41,253 bases of DNA from JABHCC01 sp034658635 (GCA_034658635.1 JAYEFL010000109.1:1-41253), one strand, 5' to 3'. Counted from the first letter of the stretch, positions 19,401 through 27,564 are shown. Made by a program: numbers and translations. The notes: generated from the letters alone by a model not told the origin.

Positions 19401-19908
19401 TTTCAAATATTCAGATCCGGGAGCCAGTATTCTGAATAATTGTGAAGAGTGGACAGAAATACGAATACCTGTTGAAGGAAATACAAAATGGCAAAGGAGC
19501 AAAATCGGCGGTCTTGACATTTCAAGAATCTCCTATTTTGAATTGTTACTCGACAGCTGGGGGCTTGGCTTGGAATTCTGGCTTGATGGCGTATACTTCG
19601 AATATAATACTGGAATTACTAAGCCTGCCCTGAAGCATTTTGAAATCGGCAATGCATTCCCAAATCCTGCCTGCAGCGAGGTAAATATTGAGATTAATCT
19701 ATCTGATTCTGAGCTGGTTGAAATCCGTCTAAGAAGCATCACGGGTAAAGAAATAGAAGTTCTGTATTCGGGCAGCATTGTATCCGGGCAAACCATATTG
19801 AAATGTGAACTTCCAGAACTCTCTTCAGGAATTTATATTCTGGAAACCAGCTGTATATCTGGCATCGTTTACCAGCAAATGATTGTTAATCAGCTGCGAT
19901 ATCGATAA
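16411..19908 (+). CDS. Secreted LamG / right-handed beta-helix protein with T9SS sorting domain
   Basis: 1165 residues from the ATG at 16411 (the frame opens at a TTG at 16393). A signal peptide ends near GLTQTQ. Two concanavalin-like LamG domains follow (about 26-225 and 235-435), each with a SWHHLAHTWN- or TWTHLAFTWN-type strand. Next is a long right-handed beta-helix (about 470-870) of repeats rich in N-x-C/N-x-I, for example NCINIEIRNCNIS and NNTINHNRQAGI. A beta-sandwich, carbohydrate-binding-like region (about 920-1060) precedes a type A sorting domain (about 1080-1165) with FPNP and SSGIYIL. This is a polysaccharide-binding or polysaccharide-lyase/epimerase-like surface protein. No catalytic residues can be assigned. 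Its last 23 bases overlap the convergent GH63-like gene. Confidence 0.82.
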   Translation: MKTQRIIILFMLSSILICQGLTQTQVLYLNFDNSFLGEAGEEPSLYNYNNPLIFSDGVVNQAAYFPDGNRLQFLAADNINDLTGTIHYWINTSWFEPDNHCLFSYGTGLNYMKIELTEDNIYRFFISHDRRNLEANMGISLWEPDSWHHLAHTWNSNAGSPFGAIKTYFDGELTGFNESGENGDLIQAIGGEFQIGANGTENPLMAKLDLFSILDCELSQEEIQALFEQHIQTKERHTLLLDFEDNLLGNSLEEPCDEMAVSITDGKFGKALHLNPQDILKYPVEGNIHPKKGFMCCWVFPNWNSNNDHTLFQVDDGSDFRIGSDDSGEFLFIIGNPENQDSYFEAAINADQLPQQTWTHLAFTWNYRAGTSQEALQIYVNGLLSGQNRSGAMPWNIPFLSGQKIQIAGSEFQNTFSGRIDRFFILDYIPDQQTISKIQDGAYPVIDDMVLFSNTDISFLASNNLLSDKGQPGVIILENKTNITIDGSNFLAMGENGNGFFMKLTDCEGITLTNFESIQDYFHGIKLTNCINIEIRNCNISANRRDFNGELCFWGGPDMAHGGGIYLEDCELVSISDNILTEQNDGIAAYYCDSLTIEDNDCSQNTAFGIRMFHSDNSQIHRNNCSYITRTSDSDNCAAIMLYFCLQNTVTNNNFSHGENGIIINDNKNLDNSIPHFDRGNNYLTHNNCSYSIRNAVESVFSSENIFEYNTCSFSNYGFWLGYSTKLSINNNTINHNRQAGIAIDRGSDNSLIANILKENRTGMEIWQDDSPVSGYEDYQSQNYHIGKNYFIGNQTALLLAGTKDSYVTQNLFITNWNGVVLEKFSYADTLTINRFSNTVRYHIINRSDSSLIAAENSFGHNETDLIDCKILDNKDGMEYAEVIWEPFIQSSNPVIQTTPPDDLAEKDFEWMSFTEDGRPTIISWDSSDYLDGNQSLHVISESSTNIVLHYTPSALVSARWDLSQISAIVFHFKIKHLSGQHLQQAEVFLGDECNAYFKYSDPGASILNNCEEWTEIRIPVEGNTKWQRSKIGGLDISRISYFELLLDSWGLGLEFWLDGVYFEYNTGITKPALKHFEIGNAFPNPACSEVNIEINLSDSELVEIRLRSITGKEIEVLYSGSIVSGQTILKCELPELSSGIYILETSCISGIVYQQMIVNQLRYR

Positions 19909-22045
19909 AAAAACGAGCCATAATAGCATCCCAAATGTAGTTACTCGGACTATTTAAGACTGAGTTATCAGGACTGTAAGACTCCCAGAAGTTATGGTTT
20001 ATTGATAGCTGTAATTCAACTGCACTTATTAGTTTCTCCGCCAGTTGATTGGCAATATCATCATATCCATAATTCTTCAAACCATCAAAAATCATATAAT
20101 TCCATAGTAACCAAACAGGTCCGTTCCATTTACAGCAATAATCCACGTTTGGGCTGTACCAGACATCGTCAGCTGCTAATGTTGGAACTCCATACCTTCT
20201 CCAAAATTTTGTTGTGTCCGTAAGTGTAGAAACGAGCATTTGAGCTCTTTCCGGAGAACAAGCCCCTGCCCATAAAGGCAGAAAACCTATAATTTCCTGC
20301 CTCTTAAGATCGCGGGTCATAAACTGAAAACTATGATCTTTCATATTAACTGAGTAGTAGAATTCACTATCATCATCCCACATCCTTTCATTGATTAACT
20401 CAGCCAGGTGATCTGCTTCGCTTGTCCATTTGTCAGCCTCCTTGTTCTTACCAAGGCTTTCAGCCATTTTCGACAGAGACCTCATTTCCTTGCAAACCAT
20501 AAGGCTCAAATCAAGGCATTCAAGTTCATCCGAAATATCCTCTTTATCCACATCCAGAAATCTATCTTCTGACACCTGAAAAACTGCATTGTACCAATCC
20601 CTTACATTTTCAATAATACCATATGGTCCCCATTCAAATGTTCCATCCTGATCCAGGTCCCTTTCCTTTTTGAGCCAGTTCATATAAGCAACTCCTGACT
20701 TATAAGAATCCTTAAGAAATACTGGATCCTGACTAACTTTGTAAACTTCCCAGTTAATCCATGAGTAGAAAGGAGCAGAAGTAGTAGGGCGGTTCTTGTG
20801 AGGATAAGTTTGCGCACCTCGTGGTCCATGACGATATGCTATCAGACCATCATCGGCCTGCTGATCCATATAAATTCTCTGTGAACCCTGTGCAGATTCC
20901 CAATCAAGATAGACGTATGATAACATAGCAAGTGATTCATGCAAAACCTGATGACCATGTCCCCACCCCCATTTGGGCTCCCTTGAGAAAACATAATAAT
21001 CGTGCTTAGCCTCACCTGAAGGAGGCAACATACTTCCTCTTGCTAAATTGAAGGAACTCAGGTAAATAATTTTATCCTCCATACGATCAAAAGATAATTT
21101 AGGAACACTGGCAAATAATTTTTCATTGACTCTAAATCCATTCTCAATATCAGATATTCCAATACCAGCGATTTCATCCATCAATCCTTCACAACACTCT
21201 TCCCTTTTCTGAACTCCTCTGAAGTAACGAAGCTCACGAGTTTCACCAGGTTGAAGATTAAACTGAGTGTGCAAAGCAACAAAATCTGAGCTATCAGTAA
21301 TTTGCTGATTCAGCTTATCATTTTTAAAATCTTCAGCATAAAAATCAGTTTTCATATATTCATAAAAATCATCGATTCCTCCTGAATAACAACCCCATGA
21401 ATAATTTTGTCCGGGCATAGCAAAGAAATCTCTTACGGATTCCGGATAACCAGCACCGGCATACATATCAGATATCAAGCGCTTAAGGCTCTCCTCCCTG
21501 TTAATCACCAAACCTTCAGGCTTATCTGAATAGTATTGCGGCCTAATAGCTGATCGCCCTGTTTCTAAGATCGGGTAAATCTCTATCAAATGAGAAATAT
21601 TACTCTTATTTGTAATTGTTTGACTGACCATTGCAACACGGCTGGAATAAACCCAGAAAATTTCTCTTACTTCAATTCCGTCAAACGGACTATAATCCAG
21701 CACTACCATATCAGAAAATGAGGCATATACTACTGGTTTAACTGCATATGAATTCATTTGACTAACTACCAGTTTATCTATTTTCCAAATCGAATAAAAC
21801 CGGCCGGCCTTATCACAGGCATAATTCAGGGGCTCTGAGTTCGAATAATAATCCATTTTATAGCCTTTATCTGCATATAATCGAGACCGCTCAAGTGAAG
21901 CTGTATAGGTTGTATAAAGAGGATCATGCCCTTTTGCATTCAGCTCCAAATAGGAATCAGACAGGATTAATGACTGTGCCATCAAATTAAAAGGCGATAA
22001 AAGAACTGCACATCCAAAGCTTAAAATAAATATAGACCTAATCAT
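19886..22045 (-). CDS. Exported GH63/MGH1-like (alpha/alpha)6-barrel glycosidase
   Basis: 719 residues from the ATG at 22045, which opens a good signal peptide (MIRSIFILSFG..., ending LMAQ). An in-frame ATG at 22075 would add 10 polar residues in front of it. The N-terminal half (about 30-320) looks like a beta-sandwich. The C-terminal half (about 330-719) is helical and has WGWGHGHQVLHES, FEWGPYG..NVRDWYNAVF and DYCCKWNGPVWLLWNY. The last segment is close to the catalytic base region of GH63 and mannosylglycerate-hydrolase-like glucosidases (WNGPVW), and the Asp of RDWYN is a plausible acid. It probably removes alpha-linked glucose or mannose in the periplasm. It is convergent with the LamG/beta-helix gene with a 23-base overlap, and divergent from the AT-hook gene. 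Confidence 0.78.
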   Translation of the reverse strand: MIRSIFILSFGCAVLLSPFNLMAQSLILSDSYLELNAKGHDPLYTTYTASLERSRLYADKGYKMDYYSNSEPLNYACDKAGRFYSIWKIDKLVVSQMNSYAVKPVVYASFSDMVVLDYSPFDGIEVREIFWVYSSRVAMVSQTITNKSNISHLIEIYPILETGRSAIRPQYYSDKPEGLVINREESLKRLISDMYAGAGYPESVRDFFAMPGQNYSWGCYSGGIDDFYEYMKTDFYAEDFKNDKLNQQITDSSDFVALHTQFNLQPGETRELRYFRGVQKREECCEGLMDEIAGIGISDIENGFRVNEKLFASVPKLSFDRMEDKIIYLSSFNLARGSMLPPSGEAKHDYYVFSREPKWGWGHGHQVLHESLAMLSYVYLDWESAQGSQRIYMDQQADDGLIAYRHGPRGAQTYPHKNRPTTSAPFYSWINWEVYKVSQDPVFLKDSYKSGVAYMNWLKKERDLDQDGTFEWGPYGIIENVRDWYNAVFQVSEDRFLDVDKEDISDELECLDLSLMVCKEMRSLSKMAESLGKNKEADKWTSEADHLAELINERMWDDDSEFYYSVNMKDHSFQFMTRDLKRQEIIGFLPLWAGACSPERAQMLVSTLTDTTKFWRRYGVPTLAADDVWYSPNVDYCCKWNGPVWLLWNYMIFDGLKNYGYDDIANQLAEKLISAVELQLSINHNFWESYSPDNSVLNSPSNYIWDAIMARFFIDIAAD

Positions 22046-22172
22046 TTTATGATAATTTGAGTGCAAAAATAGCATTAATCAAAATAATAGCGGCTTTTTA
22101 CGCATTTTATTAAATAATTCTTTTAATAATTGATTCATTGTTACATATTTGCACTAAACAAAATTGATTTCT

Positions 22173-23021
22173 ATGACAACTTCTATTTATTTCACAGAGT
22201 CTAAGGACTTTAAGTTAATCAAAGAGAGAATACTAAATCAGGAAAATGATTATCTGGTCTACGTATATGCAGATACAACAAATATTAAAATACCTAAAGA
22301 TCTTATCCGCGAGCTCCCTATTTATGGGAATAATCTAATATGGGTAAATACTGCTGAATTTGATAACTCGCAGTTAGTAAATCACGTAGTTCTGACAATT
22401 GGACAATACTTAATTGCCGATGATTCAATTGAGTTCTTTATTGCATGCAAAACAGCAAAGTATGAAAAAGCTATTGGGCTATTAAAATCAGAAGGTATTC
22501 AGGCTGAATTGATTCTCCCAACAGGAGCTATTACTGAAAAGAAGAAGCCTGGTCGAAGAGGACGTCCAAAAGGAAGTAAGAATGCTGTCTCAAAACTTGC
22601 AGCAACAACCCAAACAGCCGAGGACAAACCTGTAAAGAAAAAAAGAGGTCGGCCTAAGAAGGAGAAAACAGAAGAAACAAAAACTGCAGCAAAAAAATCA
22701 GGAAGAAAGCCTGGCCGTCCGAAAAAAGTGACAGAAACAAAAGTTCGTAAAAAAAGAGTTGAGAAAACTATCTCACAGGAAGATATTACTGCAAAGCTCC
22801 AGCAATTTCCATCCAAAGACGGAGATGTTGAGTTGATGCAGAAGAAACTCTTTGCCCTCGGGAAAGTTAAGAGACCAAAATTTGACATCAAGCTGTCTGG
22901 TATGATTCAGACTGAACTGGCTATTGGAGCATCCGAAGCTGATTCGCTAATCACAAAGATGAAAGAAACAGGGATGATGAATAACTCCGGGAAGGGTGGA
23001 CGTATTATGTATAAAGATTAA
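22173..23021 (+). CDS. Triple AT-hook DNA-binding protein of unknown family
   Basis: 282 residues from the ATG at 22173 (the frame opens at a TTG at 22164). Three parts are visible. The N-terminal alpha/beta domain (1-118) has alternating strands, and IEFFIACKTAKYEKAIGLLK (86-105) followed by GIQAELI looks like the last strand-helix-strand of a PIN/NYN-like nuclease fold, but without its usual acidic residues. A basic linker holds three AT-hooks, RGRPK (129-133), KRGRPKK (157-163) and PGRPKK (180-185), which bind the minor groove of AT-rich DNA. The C-terminal domain (about 200-282) ends in a winged-helix-like pattern (GASEADSLITKMKETG...GGRIMY). It is transcribed alone between two minus-strand genes. 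The AT-hooks are certain; the fold assignments are inference. Confidence 0.75.
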   Translation: MTTSIYFTESKDFKLIKERILNQENDYLVYVYADTTNIKIPKDLIRELPIYGNNLIWVNTAEFDNSQLVNHVVLTIGQYLIADDSIEFFIACKTAKYEKAIGLLKSEGIQAELILPTGAITEKKKPGRRGRPKGSKNAVSKLAATTQTAEDKPVKKKRGRPKKEKTEETKTAAKKSGRKPGRPKKVTETKVRKKRVEKTISQEDITAKLQQFPSKDGDVELMQKKLFALGKVKRPKFDIKLSGMIQTELAIGASEADSLITKMKETGMMNNSGKGGRIMYKD

Positions 23022-25840
23022 TTTTGGGCATCTCTTAAACATCTGAATCCAACAGTAGCATTCCGTTCAAATCCTCTGGATACGCGTAATAACATTTGTC
23101 TGTAGTGCAGTGGTCTGGGTCCGCCCTGAACATACCACCAACTTGATCCGGGGTTAAAGTAGCTACCTCCTTTCAGGATGATGAACGTATTTGAGCCATT
23201 ATCATACATATCCTGGGTCATTTGCCAAACCGAACCGACAAGATCGTATAATCCAAAGGGATTCATGCCCTTTGGATAAATTTCGACATCATCTAACATC
23301 CCGTTTCCCGGATTGCAATAAACAGAGCCCACTCCCTTGAGACGTGATACCGTCAGAGTATTGGTTACAAATTCTTTCTCTCTCTGAATAGTATCCTCAC
23401 GAGACCAAGGCCATGGCCTATGATCCTCAGTTTGTGCAGCATACTGCCACTCAAGCTCTGTTGGCAAACGTTTCCCAGCCCAGACTGAATAAGCTTTTGC
23501 ATCTTCATATGACACAAAAATCACTGGTTTATTACGATCTGTTCTAAGAGGCTTGCCCTTTTTCCAATGCCTCAGATAATTAACCGGATCTGATGGCCAG
23601 TAGCCAGTTTCCCTTATAAACTGATAAAACTCCTGATTAGTTACGGGATGCTTATCCAAAAAGAAACCGGATATCTGAATGGAAGCCCTGTATGGATTCG
23701 CAGGATACCCAATAAACTCATCCCCGTGAGTAGTATTCCACGAAAAGACTCCTGACGGAACTCTCACCATCCCATCTGGCGTCTGAGAATCTTTTACTGT
23801 TTCCTCCTTTATGCTGATTAAGCGGGGAGTTCCAGGCTTTACAGTCACAATGCGCTCATCAAGCAGCTGCCCCTCTCCAAATAACTGAAAGACAATATCC
23901 CCCTCATAACGGCCAAACTTTTCAATAAAATTGAAACTGTTCATGTTTGGTCCATATTCAAGTGCCTGCTTCTCATAATCTGGTTGTCCTGCCCATATTC
24001 TAAGTAAATCTCCCTTAGTAGCATAGAAATTCACCCGATCACCAAATTGATTAATAACTATTAGCTCAGGTAAATGAGCAATAGCTGTCACAGCTCCCTC
24101 ATTGTTTGTTCCAAGCCATGATTTGTGGAATGCATCAGTACTTACAGGAACAAATTTTCTTCCATCATTTTCTTTGAGTGTAATTTCGCTGTGACTCCAC
24201 AAATCTACCCAGTGATATCCTGGTTTTTCTTCTGCTTCAAATAGCATATCATCAAATCCTTCCGGGATCAAACTGAAGACAGTATAAATTGTTTTATTAT
24301 CTCCAGGCCACTGATTCACCCAAATATTATCTGTGGTAGTAGGAATCAGAGGAGTAAAGCGGAAGTCGACAAAACAATCAGTATTTTCACGCAAGATTCT
24401 CAATGTCTGTCCGAAAAACCGATAATCTTCTTCAATCCAATCAGGTCGACCCGGCTTAAAAATATTTAATTCAGTACCATAGCCATTAAAGAAGGAAGTA
24501 GCATACTCTCTTCTTATCCTTTCAAATGCTAATTCAGCGACTCTGAAAATCGCAAAATCAGGTTTGATTAGCTTATTAAGGTTAAGCATCGGGGGATAGT
24601 AAAGTGCATTGTGAACTCTGCCGCTGACAATTCCCGGCATATCCCTGGGTACCGCCATTCCTTCTGAATACATTATAACACCCTCCCGAACGCTATCAGC
24701 CGATTCCTGTAATTCCTTTGAAGAGCTTCCCTGTGTATCTAAAACCACTCCATCTGCACCAATAGCTTCTATCAATTCCGCCATCCCACCAAAATGACTC
24801 TCGCTGCGAGTATCAGAATCCCAAGGGTTATAACAGATGAAGAACCTGGAACCAAGATCCCTGGTCAGATTTGCCAGAACATGCATTTTCGCTAATCCCC
24901 CAGGAAGGTCTCTGAAAAGATCCCATTGATTACGTTGATCAAGTCCCAATGTTGGCCAGGTAGGCCATATTCCTATAAAATCATCTCCTCCATACCATTT
25001 TTGCCCTCTGAGAATAAATTTATCAAGAGTAATTTCCAATCGTTCACTATCGTAAAACTGGTGATCCCATCCATATAGAAGGTGAGAAGCATAACTGTGC
25101 CTGATCCATTTCAAATCCGGACGCTCATAAAGTGTTTGGTCAAATTCTTCCAGATCATAAAGCCATCTGTCTTGAAAAGCTACTCTTAATCCTTCCTGCC
25201 AGACTCCGTAATAAATATCTGCAAAGAAATCATATTCAACCCATCCATCAGGATACAGGATATTTTCAAAACGACGAATGCTAGCTTTCTCTGAACTACC
25301 TCTACGCATCAAAGCAAAAACATTAAATTCCTCAAATTCCATTTCTGCAAAACCTAAATTCCATGCATTGTCGGGAATAATCACGTTAACAGGCAGCAAG
25401 CCCGGCCTGAAGAGATGTGTTCGGGATAAACCATGACGTCCGAGTCCTGTTATGTAAACACGATCAGGAGACTCTCCGAACGGAACAAGATTATGGATCT
25501 CTAATGTATCCTGACTAATATTTCGGATCCTTAGCCTGGCTTTAAATCCATGACAATAATCGGGCACAAGCTCCCAATATACCTCCAGGAGCTTATTGTA
25601 GGAATACCATACCGAATCCCTTCGGACATCCTTATAGAACTCCAAAGATGAAATCATGTTTTCCCCCAGCAGAAAGCTAAACAATGCCTGACTCTGGTCC
25701 AACACAACTTGCTCATCTCCCAGTAGATACTGAACCCTGAGTCCGCTATCTGAGTTGACTGCAATATCCTTTAATTCTTGAGACAGAACTGGATTTAAAG
25801 AGAGCAGTAAAATATAAAACAGGCTATATACTCTGGTCAT
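23018..25840 (-). CDS. Glycosidase-like protein fused to a C-terminal SUMF1/FGE-like domain
   Basis: 940 residues with a signal peptide ending near VLSQ (residue 21). Residues about 30-260 look like a beta-sandwich. Residues about 280-560 look like a TIM barrel, with GADGVVLDTQG (361-371) and MYSEGMA (390-396) placed like a catalytic Asp/Glu pair. Residues about 560-685 form another beta-rich region. Residues 689-938 are an SUMF1 (formylglycine-generating-enzyme-type) domain: GFFLDKHPVTNQEF, WAGKRLPTELEWQYAA, NPFGLYDLVGSVWQMT, LKGGSYF and VGFRC. The Cys pair used by true FGE after the GGSY segment is absent (NPGSSWW instead), so this is probably a binding module rather than a sulfatase activator. 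The gene is convergent with the AT-hook gene through a shared TTAA stop. I recognise no named family for the barrel. Confidence 0.75.
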   Translation of the reverse strand: MTRVYSLFYILLLSLNPVLSQELKDIAVNSDSGLRVQYLLGDEQVVLDQSQALFSFLLGENMISSLEFYKDVRRDSVWYSYNKLLEVYWELVPDYCHGFKARLRIRNISQDTLEIHNLVPFGESPDRVYITGLGRHGLSRTHLFRPGLLPVNVIIPDNAWNLGFAEMEFEEFNVFALMRRGSSEKASIRRFENILYPDGWVEYDFFADIYYGVWQEGLRVAFQDRWLYDLEEFDQTLYERPDLKWIRHSYASHLLYGWDHQFYDSERLEITLDKFILRGQKWYGGDDFIGIWPTWPTLGLDQRNQWDLFRDLPGGLAKMHVLANLTRDLGSRFFICYNPWDSDTRSESHFGGMAELIEAIGADGVVLDTQGSSSKELQESADSVREGVIMYSEGMAVPRDMPGIVSGRVHNALYYPPMLNLNKLIKPDFAIFRVAELAFERIRREYATSFFNGYGTELNIFKPGRPDWIEEDYRFFGQTLRILRENTDCFVDFRFTPLIPTTTDNIWVNQWPGDNKTIYTVFSLIPEGFDDMLFEAEEKPGYHWVDLWSHSEITLKENDGRKFVPVSTDAFHKSWLGTNNEGAVTAIAHLPELIVINQFGDRVNFYATKGDLLRIWAGQPDYEKQALEYGPNMNSFNFIEKFGRYEGDIVFQLFGEGQLLDERIVTVKPGTPRLISIKEETVKDSQTPDGMVRVPSGVFSWNTTHGDEFIGYPANPYRASIQISGFFLDKHPVTNQEFYQFIRETGYWPSDPVNYLRHWKKGKPLRTDRNKPVIFVSYEDAKAYSVWAGKRLPTELEWQYAAQTEDHRPWPWSREDTIQREKEFVTNTLTVSRLKGVGSVYCNPGNGMLDDVEIYPKGMNPFGLYDLVGSVWQMTQDMYDNGSNTFIILKGGSYFNPGSSWWYVQGGPRPLHYRQMLLRVSRGFERNATVGFRCLRDAQN

Positions 25841-25888
25841 ACATTGAGGTTTTAAAATTTCACGACTAATGTAATCATAAAAGAATAG

Positions 25889-25896
25889 TAGATTTG
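25889..25896 (+). promoter_or_regulatory. -7 box upstream of the Omp85-type barrel gene
   Basis: TAGATTTG matches TAnnTTTG exactly, 11 bases before the ATG at 25908. No TTG is found at the -33 distance. The predicted leader would be very short. Confidence 0.4.
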
Positions 25897-25898
25897 TT

Positions 25899-25928
25899 CA
25901 AATTTACATGAAAAGCAAACACCTCAAA
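25899..25928 (-). promoter_or_regulatory. Candidate promoter of the glycosidase/SUMF1 fusion, overlapping the barrel gene start
   Basis: The minus strand reads TTTG (25925-25928), 18 bases, then TAAATTTG (25899-25906). The -33 element would lie inside the first codons of the divergent barrel gene. The leader would be about 55 bases. Confidence 0.4.
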
Positions 25929-27017
25929 TATTTTTCGCTTTTATGGATTCTGTTCTTTTTGTCTTTCCATGCAAAAGGACAACGAGACTTTTCCCTGTCG
26001 GATTACATTCCGCTTAAAATAACAGAGAAACTCAGTTTATTGCCAGCTCCTTCATTATCCTATAAGCCAGAAACTAACTGGGGTTTCGGTTTGGGACTTA
26101 TTGGCAGCTTCACACCTGAGCCAGAAAAAGCAGTTAACCTGTCCACAGCCCAGCTGGATCTGGTTTATACCATTAACAAGCAACTTATTATTGATTTGGA
26201 TCATTACTTATTTATCAATGATGGAAAATGGATAATATCGGGTAGTAATTCTCTATACAAGTACCCTGAGCTATTCTATTCTCAAAAAAATGAAAATAAT
26301 TCTGAATTGATTGAGTATCAACGTCTGGAGTTCGACAACAAACTATTATTCAGGATTCAGGGATACTGGTATGCAGGACTGGTGCACAGACTTCAATACA
26401 TGAGATCAGTAAAATTTCTCACGGATGGTATTTTCGCAAATGAGAAGCCAACTGGATATCAAGGAGGTGTTTCAAATGGATTGGGGATCGGCCTGCAGTA
26501 TGATCATCGGAATAATGTTCTCAATCCTGTCGCCGGAGGAAGCTTTTTTAACTTGAATACCGGATTTTTCTCTGGCAGACTGGGCAGCCAGTTTGAATTC
26601 CTCAGGCTTGAGGCAGATTTTAGAAAATATATAAGAGTTGGTCAAAACTACAATCTGGCTTGCCAGGCTTATGGTATCTTTAATCAGGGTGATCCACCCT
26701 TTAAGCTCACCGGACAACTAGGTGGTGGTCAAATAATGAGAGGATATTATTTGGGTCGTTACAGAGATCGCCAGATGCTGGCTTTTCAGGCTGAACTGAG
26801 ACTTGATATTTATAAACGACTGGGTATGACAGCTTTTGCCAGCATAGGAAATGTTGTTTATGATATCCCTCAGCTAGCTACCAATCCACCCCTTACAAGC
26901 TGCGGCTTGGGCATTCGCTACATGTTGGATAAAAAAAATCAGGCAAATCTAAGACTTGATATCGCTATTGGCAGCAACAGCCATGGTATTTACTTTGGAT
27001 ATGGCGAAGCCTTTTAG
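25908..27017 (+). CDS. Outer-membrane beta-barrel, BamA/TamA (Omp85) surface-antigen type, without POTRA domains
   Basis: 369 residues. A signal peptide ends at AKGQ (residue 25). Almost the whole mature chain is alternating amphipathic strands, with GLGIGLQYDHRNNVLNP (the D-x-R-N strand typical of the Omp85 D15 domain) and the segment GGGQIMRGYYLGRYRDRQM (the R-G-Y lid-loop motif). It ends in an aromatic residue (GYGEAF), as outer-membrane barrels do. The N-terminus is too short for a POTRA domain, so this is a minimal barrel rather than BamA itself. It may export a substrate or anchor a surface protein. Its TAG abuts the TAG of the convergent DUF3276 gene. Confidence 0.85.
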   Translation: MKSKHLKYFSLLWILFFLSFHAKGQRDFSLSDYIPLKITEKLSLLPAPSLSYKPETNWGFGLGLIGSFTPEPEKAVNLSTAQLDLVYTINKQLIIDLDHYLFINDGKWIISGSNSLYKYPELFYSQKNENNSELIEYQRLEFDNKLLFRIQGYWYAGLVHRLQYMRSVKFLTDGIFANEKPTGYQGGVSNGLGIGLQYDHRNNVLNPVAGGSFFNLNTGFFSGRLGSQFEFLRLEADFRKYIRVGQNYNLACQAYGIFNQGDPPFKLTGQLGGGQIMRGYYLGRYRDRQMLAFQAELRLDIYKRLGMTAFASIGNVVYDIPQLATNPPLTSCGLGIRYMLDKKNQANLRLDIAIGSNSHGIYFGYGEAF

Positions 27018-27395
27018 CTAACTATCTCCACCCAGATCTTCGAATTCTACGTTGCTGAACCCGGTACTATCTGCAGATTTAAAATCGCCAGCAGTTTTTT
27101 CATCAAAGTTTCCTTTAACCTTCCTGATGTATGCTATGGCATCCATCAAGCCATCTTCAAACTTTGTAAAGTCTTCCTTGTATAAAAAGAGCTTGTGCTT
27201 TTCAAAGTGGAAACGCCCATCATTGTCAAAAATCTTCTTGCTCTCTGTAATTGTCAGATAGTAATCGTCTTTTCGGGTTGCTTTTACATCAAAGAAATAA
27301 GTTCTTTTACCCGCACGCACAACCTTAGAGAAAATCTCCTCTCGGTCTTGCATCACCTTTCCATCATTTTTGTCCTTGTCCTCCGTTCGCTCCAT
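27018..27395 (-). CDS. DUF3276 PUR-domain nucleic-acid-binding protein
   Basis: 125 residues. The region from about 15 to 100 (EEIFSKVVRAGKRTYFFDV, DDYYLTITESKK, HKLFLYKEDFTKF) is the Bacteroidota DUF3276 domain, which has the PUR (Pur-alpha-like) fold. Such proteins bind single-stranded DNA or RNA, and DUF3276 members are small cytoplasmic proteins found across the phylum. An acidic tail follows (SADSTGFSNVEFEDLGG). The gene has its own short transcription unit: its stop abuts the convergent barrel gene and its start faces nusB. A TATTTTTG box lies 27 bases upstream. Confidence 0.88.
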   Translation of the reverse strand: MERTEDKDKNDGKVMQDREEIFSKVVRAGKRTYFFDVKATRKDDYYLTITESKKIFDNDGRFHFEKHKLFLYKEDFTKFEDGLMDAIAYIRKVKGNFDEKTAGDFKSADSTGFSNVEFEDLGGDS

Positions 27396-27421
27396 CGTCT
27401 CATTTTTTGGTTACACTCTGC

Positions 27422-27429
27422 CAAAAATA
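27422..27429 (-). promoter_or_regulatory. -7 box upstream of DUF3276 gene
   Basis: The minus strand reads TATTTTTG, a full TAnnTTTG match, with a TTG 23 bases further upstream (longer than the usual 19-21). Confidence 0.4.
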
Positions 27430-27495
27430 AAAAAATTCATTTACTTAATAAGCAAGAGACAAAAAACTTTATTCAATGTAAACACATAAAACTTA

Positions 27496-27525
27496 TTGAG
27501 TTTAAACTAAAATGATATATCTTTG
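27496..27525 (+). promoter_or_regulatory. Promoter of nusB (TTG-N19-TATCTTTG)
   Basis: TTG (27496-27498), 19 bases, TATCTTTG (27518-27525): a full match to the Bacteroidota consensus. The expected transcript start is near 27531-27533, giving a leader of about 30 bases that contains a 6-codon upstream frame. Confidence 0.8.
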
Positions 27526-27543
27526 CGCCCTGTCATCAAACGC

Positions 27544-27564
27544 ATGAAAAGTTCTTTAAACTAA
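27544..27564 (+). CDS. Possible 6-codon leader peptide overlapping the nusB start
   Basis: ATG AAA AGT TCT TTA AAC TAA, where the final A of TAA is the first base of the nusB ATG (TAATG). It sits about 12 bases after the predicted transcript start. It could couple or damp nusB translation. A frame this short could also be chance. Confidence 0.3.
   Translation: MKSSLN

Noticed and set aside
22499..22891. 130-codon open frame antisense to the AT-hook gene
   Set aside because: Its Phe/Leu-rich composition is the direct reverse of the Lys/Arg-rich AT-hook linker.
23018..23774. True formylglycine-generating sulfatase activator
   Set aside because: The Cys pair after the GGSY segment is missing and no sulfatase gene is nearby.
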